The notes beneath the pieces are model-generated. The model did no database searches, was not told the DNA's origin, and was given only the letters and a program-made list of their open reading frames with translations. Made by a program: the position numbers and the translations under genes. Positions 50,556-61,482 of a DNA stretch of 64,000 nucleotides are shown piece by piece (positions within the stretch are counted from its first letter, which is position 1; each line of letters opens with the position of its first letter). The DNA lies in assembly GCA_951213105.1 (NCBI GenBank), contig OX578134.1:139959801-140023800 (forward strand), read 5' to 3'. The stretch comes from Amaurobius ferox. Its lineage: Eukaryota > Arthropoda > Arachnida > Araneae > Amaurobiidae.

Positions 50556-51495
50556 TACTAGCGGATCTAATCACCTGATTTATTTTAGAAGCAAGCAAAG
50601 CGAATTCCGAGATAAGATCCACAAACGATTCAAATGAAATTTCGTACATAGAGTGAACTAATCATGATTTAGGTCATGACAGAGGCCGAATTATAAATCT
50701 CGATCTACAGTAATCTGTGTTAAAATGTCAAAATAATGTGGGGAAAACTTAATTTAAAAAAAATCGTGGACCAAACACAATGGTATGTTACATGCTACTA
50801 AGCTAGCTAGTACATTAATTATTTAACATTTTGAATTTAATACTTTGTGTTTTTGCCTACTTTCATGAAATAAACTCTTCAGTTATTAAACATGTAGCTA
50901 GCTAGATACCTTGCTTTGCTTCAGTTTCGGGATGCAAGAGACAGCCTAATCAATAATTGTAGTTTCTAAAGTATGCTGTTTTAAATTGTATTTGCTCAAT
51001 ACTGAAATAACGAGATTGATTACTACTAAACGGTAAAACACACAAATATACAAACTTCAAAATATACATGGATATTGCACAGAAATAAATGCAAAAGAAA
51101 AAGAAAATATAATAATGATCTAAATCAAGGATAAGTTTTTTCTGTTATATTTATAGAAATGAAAATATAAATGCAGTAGGAGAATTCTTAATCTGGACTG
51201 ATGTACAATACAAAACAATCTACTTGCAACACGCGATCATAAATTTATAGTAATCTGAAAAAAAATATAGCTATATGAAGGACATATATATATCGTAACA
51301 AAACTGTCACGCAATGCAGGACAGTAGCGGACATAATTGTAAGACAAAGAAAAGTTCTGAATATCATCTCTATCAGGAAAGTATTTATGCCATGGAATCC
51401 AAAAGTAATTTATTTATATAATAATTGTCTAACGTGTTTTTGATATTCCGGACCTTGCAGAAGTCCCCCAGTAACATAGAAAATTGAATATTTGC
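50556..51495 (-). other. Intronic AT-rich DNA
   Basis: Nothing recognised. Confidence 0.4.
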
Positions 51496-51499
51496 ACAC

Positions 51500-51935
51500 T
51501 TATAACATAGACTACTGTTTTAATTCCCTGACCCGGAAGTCTGTAAAAAGTAGTTTTTTGAAAAGTATTTCCAAACCCACAAAATATCCTCTGGTGACTA
51601 TAAAGATGAATCTTTGCAGGCTTAGAAAATCAACTACAGGACAAAATCTATAGCAGTAAGATTGGTAATCATCCTCGATAATGGACAAATTTCGGGGTTC
51701 TTTTCAAACGCTCTAAACGGAATAGAAGTATGAATCTTTACATAGCATATTTTTATATTAGCAACCATGGGACAAAACCTAAAGCAGCCAAAGATTCGTC
51801 TTCGTCCTCGATGATGGATGAGGGGAGGGGGGTTTAAACGCTTTAAAAAGACTAAAAGGATTAATCTTTTGCACAGTATATTTTTAGTAGCGACTACGGG
51901 ACAAAACTTAAATCAGTTTCGTGATCATTGAGCCA
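51500..51935. repeat. Degenerate ~140-bp tandem repeat
   Basis: Three or four units with AATCTTT(G/A)CA, TACGGGACAAAA(C/T)(T/C)TA, CCTCGATAATGG and AAACGCT(C/T)TAAA in the same order. Confidence 0.6.
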
Positions 51936-52511
51936 TAACTCAACCTCATTTAACTTCGTTTAAGCATGTTTATATCAACTGTTTTCTATGCCGTATTAAT
52001 AAAATATGAAATGTCGAACAAATTAGCTTGAATTTAAAAATCTAATTTTAAAAATATAGACCTGAATCTTCGCTTGAATTAAGAAAAATCTATCTAGTTC
52101 TAAATTTTTCGTTAACAAAAACCGTTAAAGTTTCGTAAATATCCATTAATATTTGGAGCAGATATCGTGTACATAAGAAAATGGGCACAAACACAGAGAC
52201 GAACGGGCATAATGCTAAAAATAGTCAAACACTGCTCAGGAGTTCCTAAAACGTAAATTGCCATCAAAATCGCGAAATAAAAAATTTCATGAAAATTATA
52301 CTTTGTCAATACTATTTTCTTAAGTATGAGTCACTTTAATTCAGGGAAAAGTAAAAATAATAGTACACATGGTAATTTTGATCAACTAAATACTAAACAG
52401 CATTACCAAACCACATATAGAAGACATATCAAAAAATGGATCTAAATTATAACGAATTAATGTACGGATCATATTTTCACGTAATAAATCTGTTAAGCAT
52501 TAGATACTTAC

Positions 52512-52753
52512 CCATTTTGGTGGATAAGGAACATCATATATGTGTTCCCTTCCAAAATTCCTCCTTAGAGTCTGACTGCACTCTGATTCAGGAGACCCTT
52601 GCTTCTGGAACATAGGAATATGGCTCATGGCATAAGGCGAGGGATAATAGAGCTGGTCCTTGATGGGGCTCCCACTTCCTGCACTGCCCTGCTTCCTCTC
52701 CATGACGGACATGCTCATTCCTTCTCCAGTTTTGTCGTCCCGAAATCGGGAAT
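52512..52753 (-). CDS. Receptor cytoplasmic exon 2 (intact member of exon array)
   Basis: A 242-nt exon from the acceptor TTTTAATCAG to the donor GTAAGT. Phase 1 entry joins the transmembrane exon to give DSRFRDDKTGEG, then MSVMERKQGSAGSG, DQLYYPSPYAMSHIP and finally HIYDVPYPPKW. It exits in phase 0 to exon 3. YDVP fits the pYxxP pattern bound by Crk-type SH2 domains (established motif; binding here is inference). The tail is Ser/Gly/Tyr-rich and has no hydrophobic segment. Five decayed copies lie upstream, making this the only intact member seen. Possibly Dscam-like; unverified. Confidence 0.8.
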
Positions 52754-53324
52754 CTGATTAAAAGCGAGAGGAAATGGGATAGAGTTGATTAAGGTATCCG
52801 ATTTTAGAAACAAAGCAATTTCACACCGCATTCTCTTTCATCACAGTAATTTGCACTTAATCAGTTAATGCCAGCCTCTTCCTTTCAATTCATAAAAGGT
52901 GTTATATTTAATTAACTTAGGAATTCTCTGAGGAAAGAGCGTAGTTCTTTGAAATTTCAGTTTTACGTTCTGCGGAAAAGCTGAGCTGCGAGGAAAGAGG
53001 AAGAATGATTTTTCCAATTACAAGGGATTCGTTTGTAATGATTTAATAACTAAGTTTGAAAGAAGTATAGAATATTTAATAGATGAAATGAATCCACGGG
53101 GAAAAAATACGAGGAGAAAAAAAAATTCGATTCCATTTTTAGTAGTTTTGTAATTTATAACGTAACTTTGAAAAAATATTCTGACAATTAGTATTTAGTG
53201 AAATAGTATATACTATGTTACTTTTGATACGAGTAATTGTAGCACATTTATCATTAAATTATATTCTACTTGGGAATAAAGTAAAAACTTTAATTTCCAA
53301 CAACTAGAGCAAAATATCAATTTT
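52754..53324 (-). other. Intron flank duplicated along with exon 2
   Basis: The roughly 300 bp upstream of exon 2 (GAGAGGAAATGGGA, CAATTTCACACC, AGTAATTTGCACTTAATCAG, TAATTAACTTAGGA, AGCTGAGCTG) recurs after the copies at 54.3, 58.6 and 60.7 kb. The duplicated unit therefore included intron. Confidence 0.75.
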
Positions 53325-53565
53325 GGCAATAAATATGGTAGATCTGATTCATTTCAAATTTTCTCCCTTGACTCTGGTTACACTCTGATTCAGGGGAAAG
53401 TTCGGGGAACCTTGCTTTTGGAACATAGGGATATGGATCATGGCATACTGCGAGAACTAATAGAGTTAGTGCTTGATTATACTCCCTCCCCTTGGCTGCC
53501 CTGCATCGTCTCCACAATGGAAACGATAATCCTTTCTCCAGTATTATCGTCCCGAAATCAAGAAC
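53325..53565 (-). pseudogene. Decayed exon-2 copy 2
   Basis: Aligned with exon 2: GATTTCGGGACGATAATACT, GCAGGGCAGCCA, ATGCCATGATCC, TTCCAAAAGCAAGGTTCC, GAATCAGAGTG. In the exon-2 frame it meets a TAA after about 28 codons, and the acceptor context is changed. The donor is lost. It is still close to exon 2 along its whole length. Confidence 0.85.
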
Positions 53566-54104
53566 CTCAGATTTTGATAATAAAAATCGTTGACTTATTC
53601 AATGTTACCTGAACAGCAAGTGTGAATAGTTTATTTTCTGTGAAAGCCATTATAGGAGTCATCAACAAGCCTATTTAAAACATAAAACCGTTAATTAAGA
53701 ATCGCTACAGTGTATTTATTGCTGATTCCTTTCAATCGAACGAAAAATGCCTAATAACAATGATTGGAATATATCAGCAATTATTTCATCAATAAATTCC
53801 AGTCAATTATATTTCGTCGAAATTAAACATGATGAAAATTTTACTGATTGCCATTTTTATTAGGGGTCGTTTAAAAAATTAAATTTTGAACTTTTATGAA
53901 ATTTCCAGTCCCGGGATGTGCAACTATAAGAGCCGAATTCATCTCTGTCTACTGATTTCAATTTTATTTTTTTAATTGTACAATCAACCGTTGGATTTAT
54001 CTTACCCTCGACACTAATCTTAAAACATCGGGTATATGTATGGTATATACGCAGAAGCTTACATTTTCAATAACTAAAACAAAAATACCCTTTGATGTAT
54101 GATA

Positions 54105-54312
54105 GATATGATTTATTCCAAAATTTATCTCTTGCCTGATTACTCTCGGAGTCGTGCATCTGCGCCTCATAAACATAGCAATATAAGGATCGTGACATAG
54201 GAGGAGGGATGTTCGGGCATGTCTGGGAGAAAATGAAATCCATTTCTGAGGCTCGCCAAATTCCTCCTCATAAAATATATATCTATCCTTCTCTCAGTTT
54301 TGAATCTCAGGT
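54105..54312 (-). pseudogene. Decayed exon-2 copy 3
   Basis: The acceptor CTTTTAATCAG is kept at 54313, but the body is strongly diverged. A GAGGAGGAATTTGG block and TATTGCTATGTT still align. No open frame of exon length. Confidence 0.75.
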
Positions 54313-54600
54313 CTGATTAAAAGCGAGAGGAAATGGGAGGTAAACGATTAGATTTTTTGGATACAGCAGCAGAGTAATTTAGCATTGCTTCGGCTTTCGC
54401 AGGAGTAATTTGCAATTAATCAGTTAATTCCAGTTACTTTCTTTCAATTCATAAGGGAGTTAGGGCTTAACTAACTTAGGAGTTTTCCAAGGAAAGGATA
54501 TAGTTCTTTAAATATTTCATTACGACTTGTGGTAGAGCTGATCTGTAAGGATGAGAAGCAGCGATTTTTTAAAAATCAAAATGGATTCGCATCTAACAGT
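54313..54600 (-). other. Duplicated intron flank of exon-2 copy 3
   Basis: Same block order as 52760-53030: GAGAGGAAATGGGA, GAGTAATTTAGCA, AGTAATTTGCAATTAATCAG, TTAACTAACTTAGGAGTTTT. Confidence 0.8.
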
Positions 54601-54604
54601 TAAA

Positions 54605-54725
54605 CCGTTTCGAGAGGGTGTCGGTCCCTGGGGTCCGATACCGAACTTTCCTTTCGGCCGGCGTCGGGCTCTAAGGATCGAAACTGAATTTTTCGTTTAG
54701 CCGGCGTCGGATTCAGTGAACAGAC
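54605..54725. repeat. GC-rich ~55-bp duplicated unit
   Basis: CGGCCGGCGTCGG and AGCCGGCGTCGGATTC, each preceded by TTTC(G)TTT(A/C), form two direct units in an otherwise AT-rich intron. Confidence 0.7.
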
Positions 54726-54874
54726 TGTATCGAATCTGATAAATAAACTTAATTTATAAAACATAAAAAGTTTACTTATGAAACTTAATTTATGTAACAT
54801 TGAAAATACCCTTTCAAAATTGAAATTTATAAAACATAAAAAATACACTTACACTTCTTCAGTCTATGTATTTC

Positions 54875-54903
54875 AGTACGCAATAGAATCTCTATTGCGT
54901 ACT
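54875..54903. repeat. Perfect 13-bp inverted repeat, 3-nt loop
   Basis: AGTACGCAATAGA, ATC, then the exact inverse. Confidence 0.95.
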
Positions 54904-56230
54904 TCTGTCTTAGCGCGGTATCATCTATCTATACTATGTACGGTCAAACATCCATTGAATGTTCTCCACCGGCTGAGCGGAAAACATATTAAAAACGATT
55001 CCGTCTTTAACGTGTTAAATAAAGAAGCTTTATTTAAAATGTAGTATTAAATATTTCTTAATAATAAAAAAATGTCTGCCTTCGTGTAACATGTATAAGC
55101 GTCGGACGGACTTACAATTTGCAACACTGGTATTTCAGGAGCAGGGAGAGATTCACATCGGCGCTATATATATGTATATAAATATACAAGTTAGGATCAA
55201 AAAGTTGGGAGACTGTACTGATATTTCCAACCCTAATTGGAGGAGTGGGGAACTATTTTACCGTGACGTAGATGCACATGTGATGCGAGATATAAAAGGG
55301 AAGAATTCCTCTATATTTATTGAAATTCAAAATTTTTGATTAATTTTTAAATCCAAATTTTGATCTATTTTTTGAAATCAAAATTTACATTTTTCTAGGT
55401 TATGCAATATTTATTTGCCGCATCCAAAAAGATAAAATTAGTACAATTCAATAGTTTGGTAAAAAGTCCCTTGTGCATCTTCGGATTATTTTTTTTTTAT
55501 TTCATCAGCAATTTTAGATTTGGTAATTTTTTTAAGCAAGTGAACTGTTAAAATTGTTGACTCCGTGTGTATCTATCGTCTCCTTCGCGGCCGTTTCCCA
55601 ATTGAAGTCTGGATTTTTTTCTGAACTGGGATTGTCCAACTGACTGAGATGAACTGGGATTGTCCAACTGACGGGATTAAGACATGCCTAGAGAAAATGG
55701 GGATCATGCCTGCTTTTCTGTGGAATATGTGGTCGGCGGAATAGGAAACATTGTATTTTTTGTTTGCTTGTTTGTTTGTTTTTGTTTGCGTTTTCATGAG
55801 AGGTTGAAATGTGTTTTGGTGTTTTTAGGGTTAAGGGTTTAATTTTTGATTGCAGGTGAGGTCATAGCACGCCTGCTTCTCTGATGTAACCGGGTCGTAT
55901 GCAATGTTCACTGTTATTTATATGAAAAAAATATTTATTTTACTATTTTTTTATATTAAAGAATTCAATTTATCACTTCTTTAATCCCCGAGCAATATCG
56001 GTACATTTTTAGTACAAAATAATAGGAAGTTACAGGGAATATACATTATTTTGACTCAAAATAAAGTTTTAGAAGTATATTTTACAAAGTAGCATCGAAC
56101 GAATTGTTCTTACATATAACTACAAGTTACTTAACTCCATACGTTACACTCATGATATCAAACAGCTAATTTAAGCATGTATCATGTTAATTTGTTGTAC
56201 TTACTAATTAAGTAAAGTCTAAAAATTTTA
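54904..56230 (-). other. Intronic DNA, nothing recognised
   Basis: A short duplication of GGGATTGTCCAACTGAC lies at about 55627-55678. No supported exon. Confidence 0.4.
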
Positions 56231-56234
56231 GTAA

Positions 56235-56425
56235 CTGAAAAATCAAGCGTATAAGGAACATTATGTACTTGGTACTTTCAAAAGTTTCTCCCCAGAGTCT
56301 GACTTTGATCGATGGGACCCTTGCTTTTAGAACATAGAAATAAAGTTTGTTACATAAAGTGTGAAATGCGGTCATTAATGGGATACTTTCTTTATGTATG
56401 CCCTGCTTTCTTTCCATAGTAGTGA
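56235..56425 (-). pseudogene. Decayed exon-2 copy 4
   Basis: TATGGAAAGAAAGCAGGGCA, TTCTAAAAGCAAGGGTCCCA, CAGACTCTGGGGAGAAACTT and GTTCCTTATA align with exon 2 in order. A frame from the internal ATG (MERKQG) remains open but shifts away from the exon-2 frame. The first part of the exon and the acceptor are missing. Confidence 0.8.
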
Positions 56426-57034
56426 TATGCTAATTTTGCCTACAGGTAATCTGTATAAAAGTCAGGTTTGCACCGGAAAGGATTTTGCTGCGCAATACAT
56501 TTCGATCGCTGGTATATTCCTAACAATATTTCTTTATTGTTCTCAATAAGTAGTATATTGCATTTATTTTTAGTTTGATGTGAATAATATCTATGGTTGG
56601 GTTTTCCTTTTCGGAAGTTGAACAAGATTAAAAAAATTCGGTTTTTCAAGTCCTTAATGCATATTTCTCAATTAAAAAAGCTAGATGTGAAAAATAAGCA
56701 AGTATCTGTCCAAACAAGTTTTTTTTTTAATTTATCATACTTTCACTCAAAATATCTTTGAAACTATTAAGGATAAATATAAAGAATAAGGGACAGAAGT
56801 ATCTATGATGGAATTTAGTTTCTAAATATATATTTATTTTTTCTATAAAAGTCCTTGCAGTTTTAGAGCAATCGTCAAGTCGAAGATATATAAAAATATG
56901 TACTGCTTTAAGTTTGTAATAGTTTATATATATAAACATAAAAGTGATAACCATAAACAGTAAGCAATAATTTATAGCTCATTCAAAGCTTTATAAGTGT
57001 GTATAACCAAATTTTAAATCGAGTTCTTTTATAC
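56426..57034 (-). other. Intronic AT-rich DNA
   Basis: Nothing recognised. Confidence 0.4.
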
Positions 57035-57990
57035 AACACTTTCCAACATAGTTGGAAAAGTGTTGATGACTTTGGTCATTCTGTCTGTCTGTCCGTTCGC
57101 ACAGATAACTGCCGTAAAAATGACATTATCAAAATGAAATTTTAGTATATTGATCAGATGGTATGTGGGACATATAGGAATGCAAATAAATAATATCACC
57201 CAGTTAGTTTTGGATTGGATCCTGGTTGAAAAAGTTAAATACATTGAACCCTGTGGGACCTAATTTTTCAAACATTTTATAACCTAAGTTAAAATTGATA
57301 AATTGCTTTGAATAGTTTAGGAAATATTCAAATTATCTCATAAAATATATAAAAAAATTTAATAAAAATATATTAGGTAGTTTTTTTAATAAAAATTAAA
57401 ATAATACTTACACCTATATTATATAAATAGATCACTTGACCCACTTCAAAATAAAATATGGCATTCATCTTTTTTCCCATTGTCAAAAAAGGGATTTTTA
57501 AAGTTATTTTAAATTTATATTTAGTGTTGCATCCGTCCTAAAACCGCTTTATTTTTGTGTATTTTCTATTATGTCTACTACGAAGCCTAATTTTAACGTA
57601 GAATGTAAACAAATCAAGCTGTAAAGATGAGTTGTGCAAGTATTGCTGAAATTTTTAACGTAAAATTATTTAGTTACGGAGTCTGGCGTATAGGTGATAT
57701 GAATTAAATAGTCATTGATTTTACATAGAGAAACAGACGATTATATAGCATTGCCTTTTTCGATGAAGTTTTAAGTATTGAGATAGAAAGAACTTTTACC
57801 TCCATGGTTTTATGTTTTTAAGTAAATTAAATCAATGTAGTACTGTAATAATTAAAAACATGTCACCGCTAAATGTATCGCATTTTAAAGATGTTTAAAT
57901 AAAAATTACATTGCAATTGAAAAGTGGTTCATAATCAATGATTTATGCATGATTTATATTTCTTATTTTTATTTTTAAAAATAAACTGTG
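57035..57990 (+). repeat. ~1 kb dispersed repeat (pair of 42465-43480)
   Basis: Direct-orientation relative of 42465-43480 with the same block order. It inserted between exon-2 copies 4 and 5. Confidence 0.8.
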
Positions 57991-58469
57991 CGCTACGAAT
58001 TGTTATATGCTTGATACGGAGGGAAAAACTGAAGGTAATATGAAAACATCCATCTGTAAAAATTTAATAACAGATGAAATATAAATGAATCAAATTAAAG
58101 CGGTTGAAGAAGTGTGCATGAATTAATAGATAAAACGAATACATAAGGAAAAATGTGTCGATCCAAAAATACATTTTACTTATAATTTTGTTTCATTAGA
58201 AACTTCCAAATGCATTATATTGTTTGAACAATGCGTTCTTTAGCATAAATAATATTTATCTTAATTCATATATTACAGTTAATACAATGATTAGTTTGTA
58301 AAAGTCGTAATACTTGTACGATACATTTAAATTTTAAAAGTTGAAAACTCCAGTAAATAAAAATATAAAATTTTTATTTTATCATTTGGTATACATGGTC
58401 CATTGTAAAATTCAGCTCGACTTAACTGATATTCAAGAGACCATACAATTTCTTCATGGAATTAACGAT
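57991..58469 (-). other. Intronic AT-rich DNA
   Basis: Nothing recognised. Confidence 0.4.
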
Positions 58470-58600
58470 CATGGTATATGACTATGAAACGAAATATAAC
58501 ATGTCCTTAGATGGGTCCCCATTTCCTGTTATGGCCTGCTTCCTCTCCATAATGGACATGATCGTCTCCTTAATAGTTTTATCGTTCCTAAAATGCGAAT
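58470..58600 (-). pseudogene. Decayed exon-2 copy 5 (best-preserved start)
   Basis: The acceptor CACTTTTATCAG and phase are kept. The frame runs SHFRNDKT, then MSIMERKQ, GNGDPSKDMLYFVS for about 38 codons, closely following exon 2, before a TAG at the position of the YPSPY segment. The 3' half and the donor are not recognisable. If spliced in, it would truncate the receptor tail. Confidence 0.8.
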
Positions 58601-58870
58601 CTGATAAAAGTGAGAGGAAATAAAACGGCGTTAATTATATTATCCGGTTGTTCGATAATGGAATTTTGCATTGCATTCACTTTCGTCAAAATAATTTGCA
58701 CGTAATTAGATGATTTTAAGGTTTATTTCATTTTTTAACCATAAATTGATGAAAGTATTGTGATTTAATTATAGTTAAGGAGTTATCTGAAACTGGCGTA
58801 GTTTATTTTTAACAGATATTTATATTTATACCTGGAAAAAGCTGATTTGTGACAAAATTGAAACAAAATA
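58601..58870 (-). other. Duplicated intron flank of exon-2 copy 5
   Basis: GTGAGAGGAAATAAA, TTATCCGGTT, ATTTGCACGTAATTAGATGA and AAGCTGATTTGTGA follow the order seen beside exon 2. Confidence 0.7.
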
Positions 58871-59239
58871 TAATGAATTTGCCATTAACTATTTATTACT
58901 TAAAATTAATTTGAGGAAATATAGATAAATTATTGCACAAAATAAAATTACAACAAAAATATTGCAATTTCCCCAATTCGCATACATTTATGAGCAAATA
59001 ATCTTATGTTATGATGCGTGTTCTTATGCTTGATTAGAAATTAACTGATTTATATTTTAAAACTAAAACGTTAAAGAGCTAAACTTAAATATATATCATT
59101 TTCTTTTTCCAAATCAAAGATATACTTTGTGGCAAACAGTTCATATTGTGCACATGTTTACTTCTAAAAAAATTTTTTGGACTTAAATTATTAAGGGCGC
59201 TTTCTTCTGAACTAAAGAACTACTAGAAGGTATGTCTGT
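58871..59239 (-). other. Intronic AT-rich DNA
   Basis: Nothing recognised. Confidence 0.4.
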
Positions 59240-59945
59240 CAGATGACGGAAGTCAAAATTTGCGAAATATTTCCTCCCATTCGGCGTCATTTTTATCAAT
59301 TTGACGACATTTATGACATTCGCTAAATTATTTGCCAAATTTTTTGCCAAACATCACAAACGGACGATCAGAGAAATAGTTTTTCTTATAGTAAATTCTT
59401 ATATTATTTTCAAGATATTCAATTTTCTTCGATTTGGTGATATTTTCAATAATTTTTGGTATAGTTTGTTCAATTTTGAGACATTTAAAAACCGCTGAAA
59501 ATGTTTCTCCAATTGGGACAATTGAACTGACTAACAAACACTGCCGAAACATCATTACAATACAATTCTCCTCCAAAACAGTATTAATTTCATTGATTTG
59601 GCGTCATATTCATCAATTTGGTGATATTTTTATCAATTTGGTGATATTTTTTATCGATTTGGCGCATTTGTAAAATTTGGTGATATTTTAAAAAGTTGCT
59701 ACATTTGTCATCAAGTAGAATGGTTGGGCTTCGCAGACAAAAGCTATCGAAACATCATTACAATACTATTCCCTTTGAAAACGCAATTTCATTGATTTGG
59801 CGTCATTTTGATGAATTTGGAATTATTTATTTCGATTTGGCGATATTTTCCCAATTTCGCAACATTTAAAAAATGTCGCCAAGTTGGCGATATCTGGTAA
59901 AATCCGTCGCCATAATTTGCGCCAAGCGTTACCCAAAGATAGATA
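59240..59945 (-). repeat. R1-related copy, inverted, expanded internal block
   Basis: The ATTTGGCG(T/A)CATTTTCATCAA unit of about 20 bp repeats many times in varied form over about 650 bp, ending GTCGCCAAGTTGGCGATATC and CGCCAAGCGTTAC. The outer R1 parts are absent. Confidence 0.75.
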
Positions 59946-60044
59946 GATAAACAGACAGATAAATGAAGGTGTTTTATTATTAATTAATCATGCGTATAAA
60001 GTGATGGATAATGGAGCTCTCACTTTAAGTATAATAACACTGCT

Positions 60045-60110
60045 TTCTTTTCAAAGGCCCCTTCTTCACTTCATCAGATGCATCCTCCGAAACCTGGAAT
60101 GCGATTGGAA
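60045..60110 (-). mobile_element. Possible Penelope-like terminal scrap
   Basis: The minus strand has CATCTGATGAAGTGAAGAAG, then GGGGCCTTTGAAAAG, reminiscent of the CTGATGAAG...GAAA layout at 18.9-19.4 kb. The stem is weak, so I hold this lightly. Confidence 0.3.
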
Positions 60111-60579
60111 TGTATGCGAAAATAAAAGGTTTGAATTACTTGTCTTCAAAGAGCCCTACTTTCTATTCATTTGAATAGTATTTTATATGGGAGTAAAAAT
60201 ATGGCGAAACACATGCTCATAGTATTTGTCAGCTTCTCATGCAACTTTGGCTGTCGAATATAAAGCGAAAGAAAATAGGACAAAGCATGCAGTTAAATCA
60301 GAATGTTGATTATAACTATTGAGATTTGCATAAAATAATACATAAAATCAATTGGCATGACATAAGATTAATTAAAATTTTTGTTTAGGATTTTTTTTCA
60401 ATGATGTATTTTAAACAATATATTAATTTTAAAACATGTTTCTTAATTTAGTGGCATATAGGGTTAAAACATGCAGGTACATTATTTCCAGAAATTTTCC
60501 CGAAACGGAATACACACTGACGTGCTAACACTTTTGCTTTTATAAAGAAAACATAGGGTCCTGACAAAAGACGGCTGAT

Positions 60580-60687
60580 TTAAGAACGAGATCATAATGA
60601 AATTCTCACTTCCTGAGCCTTGTTTCCCCTCCATAGCGAACATGCTGACCTTTTATCCTGTTTTTTTTTCCTCCTGCAAACGGGGAC
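60580..60687 (-). pseudogene. Decayed exon-2 copy 6
   Basis: The acceptor region TTGATTTTAACCAG is followed by GTCCCCGTTTGCAGGAGG, then an A-run, GCATGTTCGCTATGGAGGGG and AAACAAGGCTCAGGAAGTGA. These align with the first half of exon 2. The frame is broken and the second half is missing. Confidence 0.75.
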
Positions 60688-60985
60688 CTGGTTAAAATCA
60701 AGAGGAAATGGAGTCGATTCTATTTGATTATCCGGTTTTATCAACAGAGTAATTTCGCAGCACGTTTCGTTTTCGTCAAAGTAATTTTCACTTAATCAAA
60801 TAATTCCAGCTTCTTTCAATTGATTAAGGTGTTAGGATTTAATTAACCTAAAATTTTCGGAGGAAATGGTGTAGTTTTTTTCATATCCCATCTTTACATT
60901 ACGAATTGAGGAAATTTCTATAGGCGGAAAGAAAAACAGTAACTTTTCGAATTGAAATAGGATCTTTAATAACGTTTAAACGATT
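60688..60985 (-). other. Duplicated intron flank of exon-2 copy 6
   Basis: AAGAGGAAATGGAG, TTATCCGGTTTT, GAGTAATTTCGCAGC, TTTTCACTTAATCAAATAAT, TTAATTAACCTAAAATTTTC repeat the exon-2 flank order. Confidence 0.8.
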
Positions 60986-61482
60986 AGGCTTAAAAAATAC
61001 ACAGTAAAACTGGAAAAAAGAAAGGAAAGAAAGGGAAAAATATGTAAATGTTAATTCAAGTATTGTATCCTTAATTTCTGGTATTTAATATTAGAACTAA
61101 CTATAGAGAGATGCTTGTGTTATAATTTTGTGTGTCTATATATTGTTATATTTCATTTTTTTATTTAGTAATAAATTTTGTATAAACAGGTATTTGCACA
61201 AAATATCCTACGATGATTTATAAATACATTAGGGACATTTTCAAACAAAAATGTCATTATTCAACAAGTTAAGATAAATATTTCTTTAGATCCAAGATAA
61301 ATATATTGTTTGTTTGTTCGACCCAGACCGTCCGACCTATCCTAATGTGTATTTTGGATAGAGTTGTTGATGAATTTAATGATATGTTTTTTGTAGTAAC
61401 ATGGTGTACTTAACATTTTTATTCTTAATAACTGGTTTATATATATATATTGTTTAAATATGAAACTACTGCCAATACTCAC
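60986..61482 (-). other. Intron between transmembrane exon and exon array
   Basis: It holds a relative of the 60-bp GC-rich element (GACCCAGACCGTCCGACC) at about 61320 and a short TA run at 61438-61450. Nothing coding. Confidence 0.5.

Noticed and set aside
59328..59673. 79-82 codon frames on both strands
   Set aside because: They run through the TTGGCGA-type repeat block of an R1 copy.
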